Positions 15,184 through 23,984 of a stretch of DNA of 64,000 nt are shown here, in pieces (the first letter of the stretch is position 1; the number at the start of each line of letters is the position of its first letter). The stretch is from Trebonia sp963785645 (GTDB lineage: Bacteria > Actinomycetota > Actinomycetes > Streptosporangiales > Streptosporangiaceae): contig CAWAWG010000001.1 in NCBI GenBank assembly GCA_963785645.1, forward strand, positions 442,157-506,156, in the 5' to 3' direction. A model generated the notes under the pieces. It saw only the letters and a list, made by a program, of their open reading frames with translations. It was not told the origin of the DNA and searched no databases. The translations under genes and the position numbers were made by a program.

Positions 15184-18147
15184 ATGGGCATGCTGGTGGG
15201 ACGGGACGCGGAGCTGTCCCGGCTGCGCGCCCTCCTGCACGATGCCGCCGCCGGACGCGCGGTGACCGGGCTCGTCAGCGGCGACGCCGGCATCGGCAAG
15301 TCCCGTCTGGTCGCCGAGGCGATGCGGATCGCCGAAGGTGACGGTTTCACCGTGCTGTGCGGCCAGTGCGCGGAGATCGGGGACAGCGTCCCCTACCTGC
15401 CGTTCGCCGATGCGTTCCGCGCCGCGCCGCCGCCCGTCGAGAAGGCCATCAAGGCCCGCCCGGTGCTGTCCCGCCTGCTCCCGGACGGCGACGGGCAGGC
15501 CCACGAGGCGGACTGGGCCGGCCTGGCCCGCCAGCAGATGTTCGGCGCCGTGCTCAGCCTGCTGTCCGAGCTGGCCGCCGGCAGCCCGGTCCTGCTGGTC
15601 GTCGAGGACCTGCACTGGGCCGACGCCAGCACCCGCCATCTGGTCACCTTCCTCTCCCGTATGCTGCACCGCGAGCGGGTCGCGATCATCGGGACGTACC
15701 GCACCGACGACCTGCACCGGCGGCACCCGCTCCGCGCCGTCATCGCGGAGCTGCTCAGGCTGCCGATGGTCGCGCTGGTCGAGCTCGAACCGCTCTCCGT
15801 GGCGTCCCTGGCCGAAATCCTGTCCGATGTGCACAGCGCCCCGCTGCCCTTGTCGGCCGCCGCACTCAACTCCCTGGTAGCGCGGGCGGAGGGAAACGCC
15901 TACTACGCCGAGGAGCTGCTGAACGCCTCGTCCGCTGACAACGTCACCGGGGGCGCGCTGCCGACCGGCCTGGCCGCGCTGCTGCTGTCGCGAGTGGAAC
16001 GCGTGTCGGACGCGGCGCAGCAGGTGCTGCGGGTCGCGGCCGTTGCCGGCGGCGGCGCCGACGACCTGGTCCGGGCCGCCTCGGGCCTGCCCGACGACGT
16101 CTACGAGGAGGCGCTGCGCGAGGCGGCGGGCCACCAGCTGCTGGCTCCCGACGGGCCTGACGGATACCGGTTCCGGCATGCGCTCTTGCGCGAGGCCGTA
16201 TACGAGGACCTGATGCCCGGCGAGCGGACCCGGCTGCATGCCCGGCTCGCCAGCCTGCTCGCCACCGCGTGGGACACCGCCGGGCCCGGTGCCGCCGCCG
16301 AAATCGCGCACCACAGCATGGCGAGCCACGACATCCCCGGTGCGTTCGCCGCCTCGATCCAGGCCGGCAACGAGGCCAGGCGCCTCGGCGCACCGGCCGA
16401 AGCGCACCGCCACTACGACCTGGCGCTGGAACTGTGGGTGCGGGTGGCGGACGCGGAGCGGATCGCGGGCATGTCGCGGGGCAAGCTCGGCCTGAAGTCC
16501 GCCCTGGCCGCCGCGGCCAGCGGCGACGTGCCCCGGGCAGTGCACCTGTTCCGCCGCATCCGCGACCGGATCTCCCGCGCGGACGAGCCGGCCGAGAGCG
16601 CCGAGCTGCGCTGCCGGATCGGGGAACTGCTGGCCTATCACCTGCTGCAGAGCGAGAACCATCAGTGGTACGCCGAGGCACTCCAGGTGGCCGAGGCGAC
16701 CGTGCAGGAGACGCGGGACGACCCGCCGACCTGGTACCGGGCCCGCGCGACGGCGACCTACGCGATCGCGCTGATGGCGGCCCACCGCGACGAGGAGGCC
16801 AGGGACTGGGCCGGCCGGGCCCGGGAGGCGGCTTACGCCGCCGGGTCGATCGCGGTGGAGGCGGACGCGCTCGCCACCACCGGACAGCTCGCCCTGCGCA
16901 CCGGCAACTCGGATGAGGCGATCGGCATGTTCACCGCCGCGATCGAGCAGGCGGGAGCGGCCAGGGCGGTCACCGTTCGGCTGCGGGCCACCTACCAGCT
17001 GGCGACCGAGCGCCTGGTCCGGGGCGAGCTCGCGCAGGCCGCCGAGGTCGCCCACCGCGGGTCAGACTGGGCCGAGGCGGACGGACTCGGCCTCGCGCCG
17101 TTCGGCCTGGACCTGCAGCACCTGCACTTCCAGGCCCACTTCGCCGACGGGTGCTGGGACCACGCGCAGGAGCTCGCGGACGGGTTCCCGGTCCGGGTCA
17201 CCCGGCAGGCGGAGGCCCTGCTGTCCGCGATGGCGCTGTTCATCGACGTGGCCCGCGGCAACCCGGCGGTCGGCGAACGGCGGACCTGGCTCGAGCCGTT
17301 CTGGGGCGATGTCTTCGTCGCGTATATCGCCCGCGGGATCCTCGCCGAGCACGCGCTGTGGCGGGGAGACTGCGAGCGCGCCCTGGCGGAGGCGCAGGCC
17401 GCGATCGACGCGGACGCGTGGCCCGCCCACACCCCGTCGGTCATCCGGGTGACGGCGATCGCGCTCGCGGCCAGGGCCGACCGGGCGGCGCAGCTGCGCG
17501 CGACGGGGGATGCCGCCGGCGCGGACGCGGAGGCCGCCGCCGGCGCCGCGCTGCTCGATGTGGCCAGGGAAGGCGCCAGTTACCCGGCCCGGCCCAAGGC
17601 GGTGCTCGGGCCGGAGGGCCGCGGCTGGCTCGCCCGCTGCGAAGCCGAGTACGCGCGCCTCACCGGGGTGAACTCCCCGGCCAGCTGGGAGCGGGTGCTC
17701 GCTGAGTTCGGTCCCGGCTACGTGTACGAGACGGCGCGCACCCAGTGGCGGCTCGCCGAGGCGCTGGTGGAAGCCGGGCGCCGCGACGAGGCGGCCGCCG
17801 TCTGGCGCGCGGCGCGCGATACCGCGTCCCGGTTGCGGGCGGCGCCCCTCGGCGCGGCCCTCGACGCACTCGCGCGGCGCGCCCGCCTGGACCCAGGCAG
17901 CGGGAGCCGCGGCGGGAACGGGCCCGGATCAGCCCGGGTGAGCCCGCTCGCCGCCCTGACCGACCGCGAGCGCGAGGTGCTGGTCCTGCTCTCTAGAGGC
18001 ATGTCCAACCGCGAGATCGGCACGGAACTGTTCATCACACCGAAGACGGCGAGCGTCCACGTATCCAACATCCTCGGCAAGCTGGGCGCGGCCAGCCGCA
18101 CAGAAGCGGCCGCCATCGCCTACCGCGAGGGCGCCGACCAGTCCTAA
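15184..18147 (+). CDS. ATPase-LuxR (LAL-type) transcriptional regulator
   Basis: The 987-aa protein starts with an AAA-type ATPase: Walker A GDAGIGKSRL (residues 33-42) and Walker B PVLLVVEDLHWAD (about 135-147). A long TPR-like helical middle follows. The protein ends in a LuxR/GerE helix-turn-helix (LTDREREVLVLLSRGMSNRE, then TPKTASVHVSNILGKLGA). Such large ATP-binding LuxR proteins control carbon use or secondary metabolism in actinomycetes; the ligand and targets are unknown here. The gene stands alone between a small minus-strand gene and tRNA-Asn. The frame is intact over nearly 3 kb. Confidence 0.9.
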   Translation: MGMLVGRDAELSRLRALLHDAAAGRAVTGLVSGDAGIGKSRLVAEAMRIAEGDGFTVLCGQCAEIGDSVPYLPFADAFRAAPPPVEKAIKARPVLSRLLPDGDGQAHEADWAGLARQQMFGAVLSLLSELAAGSPVLLVVEDLHWADASTRHLVTFLSRMLHRERVAIIGTYRTDDLHRRHPLRAVIAELLRLPMVALVELEPLSVASLAEILSDVHSAPLPLSAAALNSLVARAEGNAYYAEELLNASSADNVTGGALPTGLAALLLSRVERVSDAAQQVLRVAAVAGGGADDLVRAASGLPDDVYEEALREAAGHQLLAPDGPDGYRFRHALLREAVYEDLMPGERTRLHARLASLLATAWDTAGPGAAAEIAHHSMASHDIPGAFAASIQAGNEARRLGAPAEAHRHYDLALELWVRVADAERIAGMSRGKLGLKSALAAAASGDVPRAVHLFRRIRDRISRADEPAESAELRCRIGELLAYHLLQSENHQWYAEALQVAEATVQETRDDPPTWYRARATATYAIALMAAHRDEEARDWAGRAREAAYAAGSIAVEADALATTGQLALRTGNSDEAIGMFTAAIEQAGAARAVTVRLRATYQLATERLVRGELAQAAEVAHRGSDWAEADGLGLAPFGLDLQHLHFQAHFADGCWDHAQELADGFPVRVTRQAEALLSAMALFIDVARGNPAVGERRTWLEPFWGDVFVAYIARGILAEHALWRGDCERALAEAQAAIDADAWPAHTPSVIRVTAIALAARADRAAQLRATGDAAGADAEAAAGAALLDVAREGASYPARPKAVLGPEGRGWLARCEAEYARLTGVNSPASWERVLAEFGPGYVYETARTQWRLAEALVEAGRRDEAAAVWRAARDTASRLRAAPLGAALDALARRARLDPGSGSRGGNGPGSARVSPLAALTDREREVLVLLSRGMSNREIGTELFITPKTASVHVSNILGKLGAASRTEAAAIAYREGADQS

Positions 18148-18181
18148 TCATGGTGGCAGCCCTGTGGACCGTGGTGATGGG

Positions 18182-18254
18182 CTCCGGCGGTAGGACTCGA
18201 ACCTACGGCCATCCGATTAACAGTCGGACGCTCTGCCAACTGAGCTACGCCGGA
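18182..18254 (-). tRNA. tRNA-Asn (GTT)
   Basis: The minus strand folds as a 73-nt cloverleaf: acceptor TCCGGCG/CGCCGGA with discriminator G, D-arm GCTCAGTTGGCAGAGC, anticodon loop CTGTTAA with anticodon GTT, and T-arm GTAGGTTCGAATCCTAC. The 3' CCA is not encoded. No integrase or prophage lies next to it. Confidence 0.95.
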
Positions 18255-18518
18255 TCGTCGCATGCGGCGGGTTGGTGAACCCGCTGCTGTGCTTGGGATA
18301 AGCGTAGCGCACGGCGGGGGGTGCGCGTAGCACCTCGGCCGTCTACGGTGCCCGCGGTCCAGGGATAACCGGGCTCAGGGTGGGTAGTCTCCGCCAACGA
18401 AGGACAGATAGCCTGGAACAGCCAGCGTGTCATGGCGCTGGCGAGCCGGAACGCATGCGGCGCCGGAGATGGGGATGGTCAGCGCCATCGACGCCGCGCA
18501 CTGGAAAAAGGGGACCAG

Positions 18519-18998
18519 ATGCGATACAAGGCAGTTTTTATTGCGGGCGCCGCAGCTGGCTTCGTCGCCGGCACCCGGGCGGGCCGCGGCGTCTACGACA
18601 AGATGGTCGCCTACAGTCAGCAGATCGCTAGCCACCCAAAAGTGCAGCAGGCCACGAGCGCCGCCCAGACCAAGGCCACCGAGCTGGCGAAGACCGCGGC
18701 GGCCAAGGCGCCTGACTACGCCAAGAACGCGGCGTCCTGCGCCGCCAAGACGGCACAGGCGCAGGTCTCGCAGGTGCCGAAGTACGTGTCGGGTGCCAAG
18801 CAGGCGGCGGCGAGCAAGCTCCCGGCGCGCCTGGGCGGGACCGGTGGCGCGACCGATGCCGACCCCGCCGCGGACGGCACGGTGACAGGCGCACAGGACG
18901 ACGTCGCGGCCGACGGCAACCTGGTCTACCCGGCCGAGGGCTCGCCGTCTCAGGCAGACGGCGCACGCAGCCACTACACCCCCGACACACCCGCCTAA
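18519..18998 (+). CDS. YtxH-like small membrane-associated protein
   Basis: The 159-aa protein starts MRYKAVFIAGAAAGFVAGTR, a short glycine-rich hydrophobic segment like the YtxH family. A long Ala/Lys-rich helical region follows (residues ~40-110) and then a disordered acidic tail. It resembles LEA-like or envelope-associated proteins; the function is not known. ATG 18519 is chosen over upstream starts because AAAAAGGGG lies just before it and the hydrophobic segment then sits at the N-terminus. A strong terminator follows. Confidence 0.7.
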   Translation: MRYKAVFIAGAAAGFVAGTRAGRGVYDKMVAYSQQIASHPKVQQATSAAQTKATELAKTAAAKAPDYAKNAASCAAKTAQAQVSQVPKYVSGAKQAAASKLPARLGGTGGATDADPAADGTVTGAQDDVAADGNLVYPAEGSPSQADGARSHYTPDTPA

Positions 18999-19021
18999 AA
19001 GCACTCTCCTGACCCGCTGAC

Positions 19022-19062
19022 AGGCTGGCCCGACTCCGCGTCGGGCCAGCCTGCTTGCTTTT
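19022..19062 (+). terminator. Strong intrinsic terminator
   Basis: AGGCTGGCCCGAC (19022-19034) pairs perfectly with GTCGGGCCAGCCT (19040-19052) around a 5-base loop and is followed by GCTTGCTTTT. This is the clearest rho-independent terminator in the window. It closes the YtxH-like gene. Confidence 0.9.
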
Positions 19063-19327
19063 GTGTGGCCGCCGAGGCGAGGCCCACGGGCATTGCCGGG
19101 GGCGTGGGGCGGCCGAGACTTGGCCGCGGATGTCCGGCCATCCCCCTGCTTATAGATAAGTATCGATATTTCGAGCTTGCGGCTCGGGTTTCCGTTGTGT
19201 AACCGATCGATCCCCGGTTCGGTGAGTGGACCACTCCCATCGCCACACCAGTGACCCCTAGGTACGCTCCCGCCAACGTGTAAAAAAATTAATAGGCGTG
19301 GAAATCCGCTCGAAAGGAAATGGGGCC

Positions 19328-20440
19328 ATGATAAGACGACCCATAATTAAATGGGCGCTCGCCGGTGCCGCCGTCGTGGTAAGTGTAGCGGCGTGTTCTT
19401 CGGGGTCATCTAGCTCAACATCTTCCAATTCTTCCTCCGCCTCTAGCCCCTCCGCCTCAAGCTCTTCCGCGGCGGTCAAGCAACAATACACCGTCGGATT
19501 TTCTAACCCAACGGACGCGCAGCCCGTGCTCCAGGCTTTCCAGGCGGCCCTGATCGCCGCGGGGAAAAACCTGGGTATCAAGGTCGTCGCCATGGACGCG
19601 GATCTCAATGTCCAGACCCAGGTATCCAATATCCAGCAGATGGTCGCCGAGCACATGAACGGCATCATCGTCTTTCCGCTGGCCCCGAACACGCTGAACC
19701 CGGCGCTCACCCAGGCCCGGGCGGCTGGCATCAAGGTCCTGGGCTTGAACGCGGTCATACAGCCGCCTGCGGCGGGAGCGAGCATCGCGCCCTATAACGC
19801 CAATTTCGACCAGGGCGAGGATTACCAGGGTGCCAGTCTCCTGGCTCAGTACGTCAGCCAGCAGATCAAGGGACAAGGGAATGTCCTTGGTCTCGGTATA
19901 GGTGTCCCTGTGCCCTCACTGCAGTTCCTGCTGCAGCAATACCAGGCAGACATGAAAACCGCGGCAAGCGGCGCCCAATGGCTAGAAACGGCGTCGAATG
20001 CGACCGATGACATCGCGGGCGGTCAAAAGGCCGCACAGGAAGCTGTGACAAAGTACCAGGGCAAGATAAACGCCGTTATGGCGTACAACGATGACAGCGC
20101 CATCGGCGCGTCCATCGCGTTTAAGGAGGCGGGGGTCAAGAACCCGATCATCGTCGGGATGAACGGTGACCCGGAGGGAGTCGCCGCCATCGAGGACGGC
20201 CAGATGTCCGCGATGATCGACATCGTTCCCTGGCGCGAGGCGCTCATCGGTGCCGCGATGATGGACCGGCTGCTTACCGGCGAGTCCGTGCCCACTTGGG
20301 TGGCCACGCCGGTCGAGATGTACACCAAGGCCGACATCAGCACCCGGCTGGACTGGAACAAGGCCGTAACGGAGATCCAGGACGGCACCCTGAGCTGCTC
20401 GAACGGTGGATGCCCGTCCTCGGTCTTGGTCGGCAGCTGA
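19328..20440 (+). CDS. Sugar-type ABC transporter substrate-binding lipoprotein
   Basis: The 370-aa protein has a lipoprotein signal (WALAGAAVVVSVAAC, Cys23), a Ser-rich linker and then a periplasmic-binding-protein type 1 fold (YTVGFSNPTDAQPVLQAFQA, later IVGMNGDPEGVAAIEDGQMS). This is the RbsB-like family that delivers ribose, galactose, myo-inositol or similar small molecules to an RbsA/RbsC importer, whose genes follow. ATG 19328 is preferred to GTG 19298 because GAAAGGAA lies just upstream and the lipoprotein signal then has normal length. The linker is rich in AT-ending codons compared with neighbours. Confidence 0.9.
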   Translation: MIRRPIIKWALAGAAVVVSVAACSSGSSSSTSSNSSSASSPSASSSSAAVKQQYTVGFSNPTDAQPVLQAFQAALIAAGKNLGIKVVAMDADLNVQTQVSNIQQMVAEHMNGIIVFPLAPNTLNPALTQARAAGIKVLGLNAVIQPPAAGASIAPYNANFDQGEDYQGASLLAQYVSQQIKGQGNVLGLGIGVPVPSLQFLLQQYQADMKTAASGAQWLETASNATDDIAGGQKAAQEAVTKYQGKINAVMAYNDDSAIGASIAFKEAGVKNPIIVGMNGDPEGVAAIEDGQMSAMIDIVPWREALIGAAMMDRLLTGESVPTWVATPVEMYTKADISTRLDWNKAVTEIQDGTLSCSNGGCPSSVLVGS

Positions 20441-20442
20441 CG

Positions 20443-21932
20443 ATGACGCCGCAGGCCCCGCTGCTTGAGCTGACCGGGATCCGGAAGAATTTCGGCAACA
20501 CAGCTGCCCTTCGCGGTGTGGATTTCCGCGTGGCGGCCGGGGAGGTGCACGCCCTCCTCGGCCAGAACGGCTCAGGCAAATCCACCCTGATGAAGATCGC
20601 CTACGGTGAGATCGCCCCGACCGGCGGCCAGGTACGGGTAAACGGGGCCGCCCGGGTGTTCGCCAGCCCCCACGCGGCCAACCAGGCGGGGATCGCGGCG
20701 GTCGCCCAGGAGGTTCCGGTCGTCGCCAGCCTCAGCGTCGCGGAGAACGTGCTGCTCGGCCGCCTGCCCCGGCGGCTTGGCCGGATCCGCTGGCGGGCCG
20801 CCCGCCAGCAGGCCGGTGACGTGCTGGATTCGCTGGGGGGCAACCTGGACCTCGACATGCCGGTAGCGGACCTGGGACCAGAAGAACGCCAGGTCGTCGC
20901 CATCGCGCGGGCGCTGGCGGTGGACGCCAGGATCCTCATCTTCGACGAGCCCACAAGTTCGCTGTCCGCGGCCCACGCCGCGTCGCTGTTCCGGATGATC
21001 AACGATCTGAAGGCACGCGGCCTTGGCATGGTCTTCATATCCCAGCGGCTTCAGGACGTGGCCGAGGTGGCCGACCGGGTCACGGTGATGCGTGACGGGG
21101 TCGTGGCCGGGACCCTGTCCAAACAGGAGGCGACCAGCGACGCCATCACTCAGCTGATGATCGGCCGGTCGCTCACCGACTACTTCCACAAGGGCGAGGC
21201 CCGTGCGGGTGAGCCCGCACTTGAGGCAGCGGGGCTGAGCGTCCCCGGCGCGTTCGAGAACGTGACCTTCAGCGTCCGTTCGGTGAGGTCCTTGGCCTCG
21301 CCGGTCTTGTCGGATGCGGCCGGGTGGAACTGCTCCGTTCCATCTACGGCGCGGGCCCGCGGCCGCACGGTGAGCTGCGGATCATGGGCCGCCCGCACCG
21401 GCCGAAGGGACCCGATTCCTCGGTCCGGCTGGGTCTGGCGATGGTCACCGGCGACCGCAAGGAAGAAGGGCTGGTACTCCCGCACAGCGTGCACCAGAAC
21501 CTGATCATGGTGCGCAACCGGCGGCTGTCCCTGATCCCGCTCCGGCATGGCCGGGACCGCCACCTGACCCGCGACCTGGTGAACCGGTTGCGTATTCACC
21601 CTTCGGACACCAGCGTCACCGTGGCGCAGCTATCCGGAGGAAACCAGCAGAAGGTCGCGCTCGCCAAATGGCTCGCCATCAGCCCGCGGGTCCTGCTGCT
21701 CGACGAGCCCACCCGCGGTGTCGACGTGGGTGCGAGGTCCGAGATCTACCGGATCATCGATGAGCTGCGGGAGTCGGGCGTGGCCGTGGTCGTGAGCTCG
21801 TCGGAGAATCCCGAGCTGCTCGGGATCTGCGACCGGATCCTGGTGATGTCCCGAGGTCGCGTGGTGGCCGAATTGCCGGGCGACGCGACGGAAACGGAGT
21901 TGGTGGATTATGCCTCAGGAGCCCTCGATTAG
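20443..21932 (+). pseudogene. RbsA-type ABC transporter ATP-binding protein, one frameshift
   Basis: The first nucleotide-binding domain is intact from ATG 20443, two bases after the upstream stop: Walker A LLGQNGSGKST and Walker B RILIFDEPTSSLS. At about 21278-21284 the expected continuation VLGLAGLVGCGRVELLRSIY is one base out of frame. The second half then runs on with signature LSGGNQQKVALAKWL and Walker B VLLLDEPTRGVDVG to the stop at 21932. A single added base gives a normal ~495-aa double-ATPase protein. Since binding protein and permease are intact, a sequencing indel is as likely as a mutation. It overlaps the permease gene by 23 bp. Confidence 0.8.
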
Positions 21933-22959
21933 CCCGCTCGAGCGGCCCGCGGTCGCCGAGCAGACGAGTATCACCGTGGCCGGCCGGGCCTGGGCACCCC
22001 GGGTCGGCAAGCGTGTCCTGGGCCGGGTCCGGCTCTACGCCGGAGCACTGACCGCCCTGGTCATCTTGTGTGTCTACCTGACCGTGACCCAGCAGTTCTT
22101 CCTCACCAAGGCCAACATCCTGGACATGCTGGCCAGCAACAGCGACCTGATGCTGGTGTCCATCGGCATGACGTTCGCGGTGCTCAGCGCCGGATTCGAC
22201 CTGTCCGTCGGGTCGATCGTCGCCGCCAGCGGCCTTGCCGCCTACGGCGTCGCCGCCGCGCACCTGTCCCCGGTCCTGGTCATCCTCGCGACCATCGGCC
22301 TTGGCATCGGCATCGGCGCACTGGTCAACGGCATGCTCATCGGCGGGTTCCGGCTCAACTTCTTCGTGGTCACCCTCGGGTCGATGACGCTGATCAGCGG
22401 CCTTACCGCGGTGCTGACCAACGGTCAGACCAAGCTCATCACCTCGGGCGGGGTATTCGCCGCCATCGGTAACGGCAGCGCGCTCGGCGTGCCGGTCCCG
22501 GTCTGGATCTGCCTCGCCGCGCTGGTCCTGGCGGCGGCCGTGCTGCACTACACCCCGTTCGGCCGGGCCGTGTACGCGGTCGGCGGGAACCGGGAAGCCG
22601 CCCGGCTGGCCGGGATCAACGTGACCCTGGTCATCATCCTCGTTTACGCGATCACCGGGATGAGCGGCGCGCTGGCCGGCCTGGTGGATGCCAGCGGGCT
22701 GGCCTCGGCATCACCGACATCCGGATCGTCGCTCGCGCTCACCGCCGGTGCGGCCGTCCTGCTCGGCGGGACGAGCTTCTTCGGCGGCATCGGGGGAGTG
22801 GGCGGCACGATCGTGGGCGTCCTGCTGATCAGCGTGCTGCAGAACGGCCTGGGGCTGATGGGTGTCTCCTCGTTCTGGCAGGGCGTGGTGACCGGCGCCG
22901 TGCTGATCGCCGCCGTCATCATCGACCGGCTGCAGACTCCCGCCAGCAAACGAAGGTGA
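21910..22959 (+). CDS. RbsC-type ABC transporter permease
   Basis: The 349-aa protein has about nine membrane segments and the typical branched-chain/ribose permease motifs FAVLSAGFDLSVGSIVAASG, NGMLIGGFRLNFFVVTLGS and VYAVGGNREAARLAGI. It forms the inner-membrane channel for the RbsB- and RbsA-like proteins encoded just upstream. Its start overlaps the ATPase gene, as expected for a translationally coupled operon. A strong hairpin follows the stop. Confidence 0.93.
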   Translation: MPQEPSISPLERPAVAEQTSITVAGRAWAPRVGKRVLGRVRLYAGALTALVILCVYLTVTQQFFLTKANILDMLASNSDLMLVSIGMTFAVLSAGFDLSVGSIVAASGLAAYGVAAAHLSPVLVILATIGLGIGIGALVNGMLIGGFRLNFFVVTLGSMTLISGLTAVLTNGQTKLITSGGVFAAIGNGSALGVPVPVWICLAALVLAAAVLHYTPFGRAVYAVGGNREAARLAGINVTLVIILVYAITGMSGALAGLVDASGLASASPTSGSSLALTAGAAVLLGGTSFFGGIGGVGGTIVGVLLISVLQNGLGLMGVSSFWQGVVTGAVLIAAVIIDRLQTPASKRR

Positions 22960-22985
22960 TTACCCCTGACGTTATCGGGAGCCGT

Positions 22986-23022
22986 GGGGAGCCGGGCCGG
23001 GTGTCGCCAGGCCCGGCTCCCC
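22986..23022. terminator. Bidirectional hairpin between permease and SDR genes
   Basis: GGGGAGCCGGGCC (22986-22998) and GGCCCGGCTCCCC (23010-23022) are perfect inverse complements with an 11-base loop between two convergent genes. It could terminate both transcripts. There is no T-run on either side. Confidence 0.7.
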
Positions 23023-23052
23023 GCGGGAAAGAGCGAACGCGGCCGGGCGGGC

Positions 23053-23787
23053 TCAGTGCGCGAGGTAACCGCCGTCGACCGGGATAACGGCACCGGTGAC
23101 GAAGGACGCGTCGGGGTGCAGCAGGGCCAAGACCATGTGCGCCACCTCGGCCGGAGTGCCCCAGCGGCCAAGCGGCACCGACGCGAGCAGCGCGGCCTGG
23201 ACCCCGGGATCCGGCGCGGCCGAGTTCATCGGCGTGCGGATCGGCCCCGGAGCCACGCAGTTCACGGTGATCCCGTCGGCGGCCAGTTCCACGGCGAGCG
23301 ATCTGGTCAGGGCCATCACGCCGCCCTTGGTGGCCGAGTACCCGGCCCGTTCGGCCGCGCCGACGGCGCCGAGCACCGACCCGATCGTCACGATCCGCCC
23401 GTAGCCCGCCTCGCGCATCGCGGGCAGGACGGCCTGCGCGGCCACCCACGGGCCGAGCACGTTCACCCGCAAGGCGGACTCGAGTTCGCCCGGAGTGAGA
23501 GTGCCGAGCGCCCCCCGGGCCAGCACGCCGGCCGAGGTGACGAGCCCGTCGATACGCCCCCACCGGTCGAGCGCCGCCTGGGCGACGCGGTGCATATCGG
23601 CCGGCTCGGTGGTATCCCCGGCGATCGTCAGCGCGCCGTTGCCTAGATCCTTCGCGGTGCGGTCCGCGGTACGGGACGTGACTACCACGCTGGCGCCGGC
23701 CCGCAGCAGGGCACGGGAGATTCCGAGCCCGATCCCGCTCGCACCTCCGGTGACGACAAAGACGCGGGAACCCAGGGAATCGGTCAT
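23053..23787 (-). CDS. SDR family oxidoreductase
   Basis: The 244-aa protein is a classical short-chain dehydrogenase: cofactor motif VTGGASGIGLGIS, NAG-like motif VTSAGV, catalytic Ser in IGSVLGAVG, YSATK and the closing PVDGGYLAH. It should be NAD(P)-dependent; the substrate is unknown. The frame is open upstream to 23955, but ATG 23787 (MTDSLGSRVFVVTGG) gives the normal length. It is divergent from the amidase gene and may share a control region with it. Confidence 0.9.
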   Translation of the reverse strand: MTDSLGSRVFVVTGGASGIGLGISRALLRAGASVVVTSRTADRTAKDLGNGALTIAGDTTEPADMHRVAQAALDRWGRIDGLVTSAGVLARGALGTLTPGELESALRVNVLGPWVAAQAVLPAMREAGYGRIVTIGSVLGAVGAAERAGYSATKGGVMALTRSLAVELAADGITVNCVAPGPIRTPMNSAAPDPGVQAALLASVPLGRWGTPAEVAHMVLALLHPDASFVTGAVIPVDGGYLAH

Positions 23788-23984
23788 AGACGAATAGTCC
23801 CCGATGCGCGGCCGCGATGCCGAATACCCGGTCCACCCAGCGAGACGGACCGATACCGGCCGACGGAACTCCCCGTTACGTTCAAGAAAATTTCGTCCGC
23901 ACCAAACTTCTGAGGCACCACCCATCCCGCACGCGCCAATTCCCGAACACACCAATTCCGAACATATAAAGGGAGACGTGACCC

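Noticed and set aside
18182..18254. tRNA-Asn as an integration site of a mobile element
   Set aside because: No integrase, excisionase, or repeated tRNA 3' end was found on either side.
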